The position numbers and the translations under genes are program-made. DNA of 61,661 nt from an uncultured Blautia sp. (GTDB lineage Bacteria > Bacillota > Clostridia > Lachnospirales > Lachnospiraceae). The notes beneath the pieces were generated by a model. The model saw nothing but the letters and a program-made list of their open reading frames with translations, was not told where the DNA came from and made no database searches. This document shows positions 31,743-39,868 of this stretch, in pieces (within the stretch, counting starts at the first letter, position 1; the number at the start of each line of letters is the position of its first letter). The stretch lies in NCBI GenBank assembly GCA_900542045.1, contig UQMI01000017.1:1-61661 (forward strand), written 5' to 3'.

Positions 31743-32492
31743 TTATTTCGCCATTTTCTGCATTTTTTCAATTTGTCCGGCCACATAGACCGCATTTTTC
31801 CGGGCCTCAGCCAGAGAGGTAAGCAGCTTGTCGCACGCCTTAATAATATCGTCATCCTCATTCGGCGTATCAATGACTGTACGTATATTTGCGGTGGGAT
31901 CGTCGTTAATTGCCCGCAGCATCCGTAAAATAGCTGCCAGTGAGTAATTCGCGCAGCGAAGAGAACGGATGATCTTCAAACATTGTATATCCTTCTCCGA
32001 ATAGACACGATAACCGTTCTCTCTGCGCTTGATTGTAAAGAGTCCATTCAACTCCCAGTTTCGCAACGTGTCTATGGTAACGCCGAGAAAATCCGCAGCT
32101 TCTTTTCGTGTGAAGTAAGTACCTGTATGTTCTCCTTCATCCAACCCGGCAAGTATTTTCCGGGTAATCTGAATTGCTTCCTCCGCATTTTTTCGCTCCT
32201 GATCCACCTGCTGGATATAGCGGCGTGTCAATACGGCAGCTTTTTCATAATGTCCGGCAGCGGAAACCTTTATGATATTCACTGCTTGCTTTCTGAGGCC
32301 GTTTTGAAGCACCTCCACCCGAAGGGCCGCACGCGCCAGCTTGAATTGCTCTATATGCAGGTCGGTAAACACTCTGTACCCATTTGGTAAGCGTTCCGGC
32401 TTAGGGATAAGAGCACATTTTTCATATAGCCGGACGGTATTCACATGGATGCCCATCCGTCTGGCAATGTCGATGGTTTTATACTGCTTCAT
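31743..32492 (-). CDS. MerR-type regulator with two HTH domains
   Basis: A 249-residue protein starting MKQYKTIDIARRMGIHVNTVRLYE. It has one MerR HTH at residues 3-60 and a second at 127-190 (YFTRKEAADFLGVTIDTLRNWE...ENGYRVYSEKDI), joined by a helical linker (HYEKAAVLTRRYIQQVDQERKNAEEA). GGGAGGTGTATACA precedes the ATG. Double MerR domains are found beside ABC exporters in some Clostridia. It likely controls the ABC operon downstream. Confidence 0.85.
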   Translation of the reverse strand: MKQYKTIDIARRMGIHVNTVRLYEKCALIPKPERLPNGYRVFTDLHIEQFKLARAALRVEVLQNGLRKQAVNIIKVSAAGHYEKAAVLTRRYIQQVDQERKNAEEAIQITRKILAGLDEGEHTGTYFTRKEAADFLGVTIDTLRNWELNGLFTIKRRENGYRVYSEKDIQCLKIIRSLRCANYSLAAILRMLRAINDDPTANIRTVIDTPNEDDDIIKACDKLLTSLAEARKNAVYVAGQIEKMQKMAK

Positions 32493-32699
32493 TGTATACA
32501 CCTCCCATTCTGTTATACCATACTTTATAAGTCTGGTGTTTAAGTATAGGGTTGACAATATAGTGGATTTTTGTAAAAAATGCAAGTCTCTCATAATAGG
32601 CCAATCCACGCAAGACAGATCGATTCATTTCGTTATGGCAGATAGCAGGACCGCCTTGCCATAAGTTGAAGGTTTAGAATCGCTTTCCCAACATATATA

Positions 32700-33938
32700 T
32701 TACTTACTACTCTCTAATCTACCGAATATCTTCTTTGAATAAAGAGAAATCAAAAATGCGGCTATCGCGGCTCCAAGTAAAACCACCCACGTATGTGCAG
32801 CAAAAATATCAAACAGAACACCGTAAATCGCCTGTCCAATCGGTTGCCCGCACATAGCAATAGAAATCAGTGCCGCCATAATCTTACCGACTAATTGAGG
32901 TGGGGTCTGCGTCTGTACCAGAGTGTAAATCTGAACCATAAAGAGCGTAGAGGCTCCCATAGCGGTAAAGCTCATTAACGTGATTGCCCAATACGATACG
33001 ATTGCGGGCATATTCAGAAAAAGAGAAATACCCATGACCGCCACAGCAATCGAACAAACCCAAAGCAGCACATACGAATTTTGGATTTTCAGCTTTTCCG
33101 ATACCATTGCGGTTAAAATTCCGCCGCACAAACCGCCCAACGCCAGTGCCCCCTGTGTGAAACCGTACATGGTATCAGACATCCCTAACACCTGTGTAAT
33201 GAGAATGGGGGTCCCTACAATCATCACCGCGCTTAAAACTAAATTGAAGATGGACACCAGAAAGACCACCGAAAAGAAAATGGGCTTTTCTATCTTTACA
33301 AACTGATAGCTTTCTTTCAAGTCCATTCCGACGACCCGAAACACGCCGACTTCGCGCAGGCGTTTTTCATGCGGGATGTGGATAAAGATTTCCATGATGG
33401 CTGAGAAAGTAAAACACGCCGCACTCAAAAGCAAAATCGGATAAATGCCCCAAAGGGTGAACATCACGCCACCGATTACCGGCCCCAACAGACCGGAAAG
33501 CGTATTGACCTGATTGATTACCGCATTTCCAGCCAACAGTTTATCTTTCGCAACCAGAAGCGGAACGCTTGCCTGTACTGCTGGCTGGTATGTGCCGGAA
33601 ATACCATAGAGCAGCATCAAGACAACAATAAAAAGCGGAACTGTGGGGATTTTCCCCAGCAAAAAGTAAAACAGCATAATAATGGCCGCCGTAGAGAAGT
33701 CCAGCCCTACCATAATGTTACGCTTGTTCACACGATCAGCCAGTACGCCGCCGACCATAGAAAGAATGACCATCGGAGCAAAGGAACAGGCGGTCACAAC
33801 ACCAAATAGCGTTGACGAACCTGTTTCTCTCAACAGATACAGTGGCAAAGCAAATCGCAAGATAGCATTGCCGAATAGGGAAATGATCTGGCCGATCACG
33901 ACGAGAGTAAAATCACGCCTGAAAAGTTTTGTCTGCAT
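32700..33938 (-). CDS. MFS efflux transporter (MefA-like group)
   Basis: A 412-residue major facilitator protein with about 12 membrane helices. The motif between helices 2 and 3 is GGVLADRVNKRNIMVG, and LAGNAVINQVNTLSGLLGPVIGG is typical of the MFS_3 (MefA-like) group of drug exporters. AATGGAGGTATTTT precedes the ATG. The gene lies downstream of tetR on the same strand with a perfect TetR-type operator between them. The drug is unknown. Confidence 0.9.
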   Translation of the reverse strand: MQTKLFRRDFTLVVIGQIISLFGNAILRFALPLYLLRETGSSTLFGVVTACSFAPMVILSMVGGVLADRVNKRNIMVGLDFSTAAIIMLFYFLLGKIPTVPLFIVVLMLLYGISGTYQPAVQASVPLLVAKDKLLAGNAVINQVNTLSGLLGPVIGGVMFTLWGIYPILLLSAACFTFSAIMEIFIHIPHEKRLREVGVFRVVGMDLKESYQFVKIEKPIFFSVVFLVSIFNLVLSAVMIVGTPILITQVLGMSDTMYGFTQGALALGGLCGGILTAMVSEKLKIQNSYVLLWVCSIAVAVMGISLFLNMPAIVSYWAITLMSFTAMGASTLFMVQIYTLVQTQTPPQLVGKIMAALISIAMCGQPIGQAIYGVLFDIFAAHTWVVLLGAAIAAFLISLYSKKIFGRLESSK

Positions 33939-33963
33939 AAAATACCTCCATTATCTTGTTATT

Positions 33964-33980
33964 AAACCGACCGTCGGTTT
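33964..33980. promoter_or_regulatory. TetR-type operator before the MFS gene
   Basis: AAACCGAC C GTCGGTTT is a perfect 8-bp dyad with one central base, about 26 nt upstream of the MFS start. Confidence 0.85.
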
Positions 33981-34030
33981 GTAGTGTGTCTAAAATAAAC
34001 TGCTCATTAATAGCAGCTCATTTTAGGGAG

Positions 34031-34681
34031 TTAGGCCGTATGCTGGGACTTGCAGTAGCTAATATAGCCCTCTATCATTTCATCGTCCAAAAACTGGTTG
34101 ATACCAACGCCTTGTAACAGGTTATTGAATGTTTCGCAACGATTACGCATCCCTGCTTCATCCGTCATACTAACCAGCGGATTAAGCCATACATTCGACA
34201 AGACCATGATGGCCTCTGCCAGTTCACCAGGATTTGTCGCCCGAATGGAACCATCGTCAATCCCCTGCTGTAAGATCGGCTGGATGAACTTTGGAGCAAC
34301 AATCTGATAGAGTTGGGCAATTTGCATCGCCAAAAAGCGCGGATTATCCAGTAAGCAAGGCGTAACTGTTAGCATCAAACTTTGATTAGAATTAAACAAA
34401 GCAGCCTTAAAGATTGCCCGCAACTTTTCCAGCCCGTTCAAGGATTTATCATCGCGTACTTTTGCCAAAGCACTTGTGTTTTCTTCCCCTATACGGTGAA
34501 AGATCGCTTCAAATATTTCTTCTTTGGATGAAAAGTGATGGTAAATTGCGCCTTTTGAAAGATTTGTTTCGTTGATGATGTCTTGCAAAGATGTTGCGTC
34601 ATATCCTTTCTCAACAAACAGATGGGTGGCAACATCCAAAATCAGCTTCACGGTTTCCTCCGGGTATTTGTTTCTTGCCAT
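34031..34681 (-). CDS. TetR family repressor
   Basis: A 216-residue TetR regulator. The HTH lies at residues about 10-55 (LILDVATHLFVEKGYDATSLQDIINETNLSKGAIYHHFSSKEE), the rest is the helical ligand and dimer domain. ATGGAGGTGTGGA contains the ribosome binding site. Operators lie both upstream of itself and upstream of the MFS gene, so it controls itself and the pump. Confidence 0.92.
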   Translation of the reverse strand: MARNKYPEETVKLILDVATHLFVEKGYDATSLQDIINETNLSKGAIYHHFSSKEEIFEAIFHRIGEENTSALAKVRDDKSLNGLEKLRAIFKAALFNSNQSLMLTVTPCLLDNPRFLAMQIAQLYQIVAPKFIQPILQQGIDDGSIRATNPGELAEAIMVLSNVWLNPLVSMTDEAGMRNRCETFNNLLQGVGINQFLDDEMIEGYISYCKSQHTA

Positions 34682-34693
34682 TCCACACCTCCA

Positions 34694-34744
34694 TACAAAC
34701 CAACGGTCTGTATAGAATATAACAATGATCTCTTAATTTGTCAA
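34694..34744 (-). promoter_or_regulatory. tetR promoter and operator
   Basis: On the minus strand TTGACA (34744-34739), 17 nt and TATATT (34721-34716). Directly downstream lies the dyad TACAAACCAACGGTCTGTA (34694-34712, plus-strand reading), related to the operator at 33964-33980. Confidence 0.75.
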
Positions 34745-35209
34745 GTCTGTAGCAAGAACTTTATTTGTTGACGTAGCAAGAGAAAACAAAACTCTGACAA
34801 AAAATAGGATGCTGTAACCTTCCAGTAATCATTCTGGACTCTCAAAACCTATAGACTTCTTGTGGCAAATATTTCAATCCCGAAGTGCCACTCTTGGGAA
34901 GCAATAACTACTAACTCCTTCACACAATTTCTAAAGTCATTTTGTGTAAAAGTATATCTATTCCCCTACTTTTGCAATGCTGTTCTGTATTCTCTTTAGT
35001 TTTGCAAAAAAGTGGGGTAAGCCATTTTAGTAGCTTACCCCACTTTTTTCTTTTTCCATGAGTATGAACTATACGCCCGATAAACACACAAGCAGAATGT
35101 AGTCTAATTCTTGTATGAACCGCATATATACCACATATACGTCTTATTTCCGGCTTTTATACCACATAATGTATCCTCAATCTATTTTACAGCCCGATAC
35201 TTACAAAAA
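34745..35209. other. Gene-free right end of the element
   Basis: About 460 nt without a gene. It holds a terminator-like hairpin at 35013-35047 that repeats the one at 29297-29338, and two direct repeats TATACCACATA at 35127-35137 and 35158-35168, near the comM junction. The latter could be binding sites for a recombinase or excision factor. No integrase gene is present in the window, so it should lie at the left end. Confidence 0.5.
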
Positions 35210-35225
35210 TCAGACGCCTCTGTGC
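35195..35225. other. Probable attachment-site junction within comM
   Basis: At about 35,210 coding sequence homologous to comM (HRGV) switches to unrelated AT-rich sequence. The core is probably within the conserved CACAGAGGCGTC segment. The exact core cannot be set without the other end, which lies outside the window. Confidence 0.55.
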
Positions 35226-36121
35226 GCCAAAGTGATCTCGCCCGGCCTTGGATTCTTGCCGCCGCCAGCCATAGCCTGGGACGACACAGTGTGATGAGGA
35301 GAACGAAATGGCCGTCTGGTGATCAGCGGCTGTTCTTCAGACAAAAGGCCGGCAATGCTGTAGATCTTCGTCAGTTCCAGCTGCTCCTCTTCGGAAAGCT
35401 CCGGCAAAATCGTAGGAATTCGTTTGGCAAGCATGGATTTCCCCATACCCGGAGGCCCAATCAACAGCAAATTGTGAAATCCACTGACGGCGATCTCCAC
35501 CGCTCTTCTGGCTGCTTTCTGTCCCAGCACATCTGCAAAATCCAGACAATCCTGTCCATTTTCCTGCCTTTTTTCCTGAACCGCCGGCCGTTTCTGCGCC
35601 TGCATCCTGCTATTCCCGCGAAAATACGCCAGCACCTCCTGCAGATCCTTTACACATATGCACTCCATCCCCTGTACCAGTCCGGCTTCCTTTCGGTTTT
35701 CCCATGGCACCATAAAGCGCCTTATCCCTGTTTCCTTTCCATGGATCACCACGGGCAGCACACCGTCTACACCGGAAACAGACCCATCCAGCCGTACTTC
35801 TCCCATTATGATAATATTCTTCAGTTCCCGTGCCGGAATTTTCCCCATGGCGGCCAGAATCGCCACCGCCACCGGCAGATCATACCCGGAACCTTCTTTT
35901 CGAATGTCTGCCGGCGCCAGATTAACAATCATCCGTCTGGGCGGCAGTTCAATGCCTGTGTTGCGCAGAGCGGTACGCACGCGCTCCTGTGCCTCTTTCA
36001 CCTGACTGGTGGCAAATCCCACCATATGGAAAACGGGCAGACCGTTGCTGATATCTGCCTCTACGGCAATCGTGCACACCTCCATGCCCACAATGGCCGC
36101 TGACAAAACGCTGCTGAACAT
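35210..36121 (-). pseudogene. comM: Truncated comM (Mg-chelatase-like helicase), interrupted by the element
   Basis: The remaining 303 codons cover the N-terminal domain and the start of the AAA+ ATPase (Walker [11 protein letters not shown]). The frame stops directly after EITLAHRGV, where ComM normally continues with a LFLDE Walker B segment and about 200 more residues. The stop comes from AT-rich non-comM sequence. So the gene was cut, most likely by integration of the element to its left. Start ATG at 36121 has GAGAGGTGATTGCC. ComM works in branch migration during DNA uptake and recombination. Confidence 0.88.
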
Positions 36122-36268
36122 GGCAATCACCTCTCTATTCTATTGAAAATCGGTTGGAAATGGGAAACGAACGTCTCCCCGAGAATATAACTTTTTATGT
36201 GACTGGAAAGCCGGAACGAAATATTCTGCTTTCCTGTCGCTGAGAAAGACTTCCCCAGAACAGGGAAA

Positions 36269-36442
36269 TCAGAAAGATTCATCTGTCTTCTGAACAGTCA
36301 GACAAAACTTCTCACCGCTGCAAAGCTGAATGTGCAGCGTGGGCGGTGTCTGGAACGGCTCAATGGTCAGTGTGGCAATTTCCATTCTTCTGTTATAGTT
36401 GAGAACTTGAAATAACTGATCTGCAAACTCATGTTCTGCCAT
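36269..36442 (-). CDS. Small hypothetical protein, 57 aa
   Basis: Starts MAEHEFADQLFQVLNYNRRM and ends CSGEKFCLTVQKTDESF. AAAGGGGGTGTATGA precedes the ATG at 36442, and an excellent promoter lies just upstream. No family recognised; a mixed alpha then beta pattern. It is the first chromosomal gene to the right of comM and may be co-transcribed with it. Confidence 0.65.
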   Translation of the reverse strand: MAEHEFADQLFQVLNYNRRMEIATLTIEPFQTPPTLHIQLCSGEKFCLTVQKTDESF

Positions 36443-36462
36443 TCATACACCCCCTTTGATCT

Positions 36463-36491
36463 ATTATAGACCATTTCGTTCTATATTGCAA
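36463..36491 (-). promoter_or_regulatory. Strong promoter of the 57-aa gene and comM
   Basis: On the minus strand TTGCAA (36491-36486), 17 nt and TATAAT (36468-36463), about 20 nt upstream of the start codon. Confidence 0.8.
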
Positions 36492-36561
36492 TAGTACATT
36501 TTGTTCCGGACTATAATTTATCCAACCAATCTATCCAAACAGCAAAACAAAGGAGGCAGCC

Positions 36562-36777
36562 ATGAAATTTGAACGACTTCAGGCATTACGGGAAGACGCT
36601 GACCTGACACAGAGAGAACTGGGCGAATATCTGCACATCAGCCAGCGTGCCTACGCCCACTACGAAAATGGAACCCGAAACATACCTGTGGATATGCTGA
36701 TTCGTCTGGCTCGTTATTACAACACCAGTGTGGATTATCTGGTCGGGCTGACGGACCAGAAGGAACCCTGGAAATAA
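36562..36777 (+). CDS. XRE-family HTH protein, 71 aa
   Basis: A small Cro/C1-type DNA-binding protein that is nearly all HTH (residues 6-62, LREDADLTQRELGEYLHISQRAYAHYENG, then YYNTSVDYLVGLT). AAAGGAGGCAGCC precedes the ATG. It diverges from the 57-aa gene and may control it. It ends at a strong terminator. Confidence 0.88.
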   Translation: MKFERLQALREDADLTQRELGEYLHISQRAYAHYENGTRNIPVDMLIRLARYYNTSVDYLVGLTDQKEPWK

Positions 36778-36827
36778 TATTTTCGCCGCCAGACACTGGT
36801 TTCCTGCATCCACAAGACAAAAAACGC

Positions 36828-36853
36828 GGAGGCTGCCCACTGGACAGCCTCCC
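36828..36853. terminator. Shared terminator between XRE and amidase genes
   Basis: GGAGGCTG (36828-36835) and CAGCCTCC (36845-36852) with a 9-nt loop; A-rich before and TTTT after on the plus strand. It can end both convergent genes. Confidence 0.8.
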
Positions 36854-36858
36854 TGCTT

Positions 36859-37863
36859 TTATCCCACTCCCAGATACCGGTCTATTCCATTGGCCAGACC
36901 CTGCGTCATCTGTTCCTGATATTCTTCTGTCTGCATTTTTGCATCTTCCTCTGGATTGCTCATAAATCCCATCTCAATGATCGCACAGGGTACCTGACTC
37001 CAGTTCAGCCCGCTCATGGAATCTGTCAGCATCACACCGCGGTTATACGCCCCGGTAGCCTCGCAGAACCCATCGATCAGCGTCTGGGCAAAGTTCTGGC
37101 TCTGCTGGCTCAGATCCGGACTTACATATGGATTCTCCAGGGACGTGGCCATGGACAACGCTCCATACACAGAACTGTCCTCATCTCCATTGGCATGGAT
37201 CCTCAGAAATACATCTGCTCCATTATCGTTGGCCACTGCGGCCCGTTCCCTGTTGCTGATCCGGACATCATTGGAGTCCCTGGTCAGGATCACCGTGTAG
37301 CCCCGGTTCTCCAGTTCCGTTCTTAATCGCAGGGCCATTTCCAGATTCAGAGCATACTCCGGATATCCGCTGACCCCCTGGGTTCCTCCCGAATCCCTGG
37401 CTTTCATCTCTGACGCTCCGGGGCCCACCGGTTCCTGTTCACTGTCTGCTCCATTTCCCTGATGCCCTGCATCCAATACCACCACATAGCCATTATCCTT
37501 ACGGGAAAACACCGTTTTCTCTCCCGAAGAGGATATCTGTCCCTCTGCGCCGGTGCTTTCCGCCTGCTCTTTTAGGCTCTCGTTTTCCTTCTGCAGTTTT
37601 TCCAGTTCCTGTGTCAATTCCTCCACCTGCTTTTCCAGTTCCCCGATCTTTGTCTCCATCTCCCGGCCCGACTGCCTGTATTCCTCTTCCAGGGCCTTTG
37701 CCTGTTCCAGCGCCTGTTTCTGCTCTGCCGTATCCTGCACCTGCCGATACAGGCCAATGCCCAGCAGTGCTGCAGCAGCCACTGCCAGAGCCAGGAGTAC
37801 AACCAGTATTTTTCTTCCTGTTTTTATCTTCTTTTCCCCCTTTTTCGAATCATGTCTCTTCAC
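36859..37863 (-). CDS. N-acetylmuramoyl-L-alanine amidase (Amidase_3), membrane-anchored
   Basis: A 334-residue peptidoglycan amidase. A basic N-terminus and one membrane segment (KILVVLLALAVAAAALLGIGLY, residues about 18-40) anchor it, a coiled coil follows (about 45-105), then the Amidase_3 domain with zinc ligands in VVLDAGHQG, LNLEMAL and FLRIHAN, and the catalytic Glu in CAIIEMGFMSN. The GTG at 37863 was chosen because the frame further up is not membrane-protein-like and overlaps the sigK leader. It diverges from sigK. A role in spore or septum peptidoglycan is possible. Confidence 0.85.
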   Translation of the reverse strand: MKRHDSKKGEKKIKTGRKILVVLLALAVAAAALLGIGLYRQVQDTAEQKQALEQAKALEEEYRQSGREMETKIGELEKQVEELTQELEKLQKENESLKEQAESTGAEGQISSSGEKTVFSRKDNGYVVVLDAGHQGNGADSEQEPVGPGASEMKARDSGGTQGVSGYPEYALNLEMALRLRTELENRGYTVILTRDSNDVRISNRERAAVANDNGADVFLRIHANGDEDSSVYGALSMATSLENPYVSPDLSQQSQNFAQTLIDGFCEATGAYNRGVMLTDSMSGLNWSQVPCAIIEMGFMSNPEEDAKMQTEEYQEQMTQGLANGIDRYLGVG

Positions 37864-37952
37864 TGCTATCCAAAGTATACGTGATTTTCCCGAGAACCAC
37901 AAGAACCTTTCCCATCCGGAAATAGCCTTGTACGAAATCGGTTGGAAAAGCA

Positions 37953-37980
37953 CGAAAAACCTGTCCTTCACATAAACTAT
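37953..37980 (+). promoter_or_regulatory. Sigma-K/sigma-E-like promoter of sigK
   Basis: CATAAACTA at 37972-37980 fits the sigma-K -10 pattern (CATAnnnTA) and nearly that of sigma-E. An AC at 37953-37954 stands 17 nt upstream, as expected for a sigma-K -35. This would allow autoregulation in the mother cell. Confidence 0.6.
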
Positions 37981-38007
37981 AAAGAAATCCTCTCTGAGGT
38001 GAACTTT

Positions 38008-38637
38008 TTGAAAACATTTCAAAAGCCCCTTACAGTCGAAGAGGAAAAATATTATCTTCAAAAATACCAGGAAGGTGACCTGGAAGCGAAAAACATACTC
38101 ATCGAGCGCAACCTTCGACTGGTAGCCCATATCGTAAAAAAATACCAGGGGCTGGACGAAGACCTTGATGATCTCATATCCATCGGAACCATTGGCCTGA
38201 TCAAAGCCGTTTCCACTTTCAATACAGAAAAAGCCACTCGATTATCCACTTATGCCGCCCGCTGCATTGACAATGAGCTTCTGATGCTTCTTCGCAGCCG
38301 GAAAAAAAGAGCTAAGGACGTATCCATCTATGATCCCATCGGTACTGACAGGGAAGGAAATGAAATCCACCTTCTGGATATCATTGAATGCCCCCCTGTA
38401 GATGTTGTGGCATCCTGTACTCTGCAGGAAAACATCCGAAAGCTTTCCCGCTGTCTGCGGACTGCTCTGACTCCAAAGGAATTTCAGGTGATCCTTCTTC
38501 GCTACGGGCTGGACGGTGAAAAAGAACTGACCCAGAGAGAAATTGCAAAACGGCTGAATATCAGCCGTTCCTATGTTTCCAGAATTGAAAAAAATGCTCT
38601 GACCAAGCTGCGGGCTTTTTTTCAGGAAACAGACTGA
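38008..38637 (+). CDS. sigK: Sporulation sigma factor K
   Basis: A 209-residue sigma-70 factor that directs late mother-cell transcription in sporulation. Region 2 is seen in NLRLVAHIVKKYQGL, DLDDLISIGTIGLIKAVSTF and TYAARCIDNELLMLLRS, region 4 in LTPKEFQVILLRYGLDG and TQREIAKRLNISRSYVSRIEK. The TTG at 38008 is preferred because GAGGTGA is directly before it and gives a protein starting at LKTFQKPL; an upstream ATG in frame at 37942 lies in the promoter. The gene is intact, with no skin-type element inside. Confidence 0.9.
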   Translation: MKTFQKPLTVEEEKYYLQKYQEGDLEAKNILIERNLRLVAHIVKKYQGLDEDLDDLISIGTIGLIKAVSTFNTEKATRLSTYAARCIDNELLMLLRSRKKRAKDVSIYDPIGTDREGNEIHLLDIIECPPVDVVASCTLQENIRKLSRCLRTALTPKEFQVILLRYGLDGEKELTQREIAKRLNISRSYVSRIEKNALTKLRAFFQETD

Positions 38638-38683
38638 ATGGCCGCTTTTCCCACTGTCAATTCTCAGGATGTTCCGCTTCTGC

Positions 38684-39724
38684 TTACGGTTCCACCGCGA
38701 TCTTGATCACGCCGTCCTCTTTCTTTTCAAAAATCTGGTAGGCATCCATGATGTCTGCCAGCTTTACTCTGTGAGTAATCAGATAAGTGGTGTCGATCTT
38801 TCCACAGGCGATCAGTTTTAAAATCTCTTCACAGGAAGCGGCATCCACTCCTCCTGTTTTAAAGACCAGATTTTTCCCGTACATTTCCGGCAGCGGCAGA
38901 ATCTGCGCCTCTTCATATAATGCCACAATACAGACCACTGCATTGGGCCGGGCCACTTTCCATGCCGTCTGAAACGTGTCTCTGCCCCCTGCCACTTCCA
39001 GTACCACATCGGCACCCCGTCCGTGGGTATGTGCCCGCACCACTGCTTCCACATCTTCTTTGAGAGGATTCACTGTGATATCTGCGGTACCATGCTGCTT
39101 TGCCAGTTCCAGACGTTCTTCCATAGGATCCACCACAATCACTTTTTCCGGCCCATACAGTTTCACGCATTCCAGGGCGCAGAGTCCTGTGGGGCCTGCC
39201 CCCAGCACCACAACTGTATCCGCCGGTCTGATCTCCGCAATGGAAGCAGCCCAGTAGCCGGTTGCCAGAATATCACCTACAAACAACGCCTGCTCATCGG
39301 TAACGTTATCCGGTATCCTGTTCAGTCCGTTGTCTGCATAAGGAACCCGCACATACTCCGTCTGTCCGCCGTCAATGCGGCAGCCCAGAGCCCATCCCCC
39401 ATTGTCATCCTGACAATTGTTCACAAATCCCCGTTTGCAGAAATAACATTCGCCGCAAAATGTCTCCACATTCACGGTTACCCGGTCTCCCGGCGCGAAC
39501 TTTTTCACGCCAGCTCCCACCTGGACCACTTCTCCAACAAATTCATGCCCCACGATCGTACCCGGTATGGCTCTGGGTACCGCTCCATTTCTGATATGAA
39601 GATCGCTGGAACAGATGGATGCCAGCGTAACCTTCACAATGGCATCCCTCTCATCCAAAAGCTCCGGCACGGGCCGGTCCTCCAGCTGAAATTCCCCGGT
39701 CTGTTTATATACAACTGCTTTCAT
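38684..39724 (-). CDS. Zinc-dependent alcohol dehydrogenase
   Basis: A 346-residue medium-chain dehydrogenase/reductase. Catalytic zinc ligands are in ASICSSDLHI and VGHEFVGEV, the four structural cysteines are in CGECYFCKRGFVNNC, and the Rossmann motif VVLGAGPTGLCAL is near residue 170. It resembles the threonine/sorbitol dehydrogenase group acting on secondary alcohols with NAD(P). GGGAGGCAGGAGA precedes the ATG. It is monocistronic between sigK and the U32 gene; the 145-nt gap upstream shows nothing clear. Confidence 0.93.
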   Translation of the reverse strand: MKAVVYKQTGEFQLEDRPVPELLDERDAIVKVTLASICSSDLHIRNGAVPRAIPGTIVGHEFVGEVVQVGAGVKKFAPGDRVTVNVETFCGECYFCKRGFVNNCQDDNGGWALGCRIDGGQTEYVRVPYADNGLNRIPDNVTDEQALFVGDILATGYWAASIAEIRPADTVVVLGAGPTGLCALECVKLYGPEKVIVVDPMEERLELAKQHGTADITVNPLKEDVEAVVRAHTHGRGADVVLEVAGGRDTFQTAWKVARPNAVVCIVALYEEAQILPLPEMYGKNLVFKTGGVDAASCEEILKLIACGKIDTTYLITHRVKLADIMDAYQIFEKKEDGVIKIAVEP

Positions 39725-39868
39725 TCTCCTGCCTCCCTGTCACAAAATAAAACAGGACATTGACGCTGTATTCATCCGCAACGTCTTTGTCCTGTCTGTC
39801 TTTAACTGTATAAAGCCGTCCGGCCTGCATCTGCCTTTCGGTACTCTGTATTCAGAAATATCCCGCTG

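Noticed and set aside
35111..36103. Plus-strand frame of 330 codons opposite comM
   Set aside because: Antisense to the comM fragment and running into non-coding DNA; no domain seen.
37942..38007. Upstream ATG as sigK start
   Set aside because: It lies in the promoter region, has no ribosome binding site, and the TTG behind GAGGTGA gives the usual N-terminus.
35210..38637. sigK-skin type insertion as the reason for the nearby element
   Set aside because: sigK is continuous; the interrupted gene is comM.
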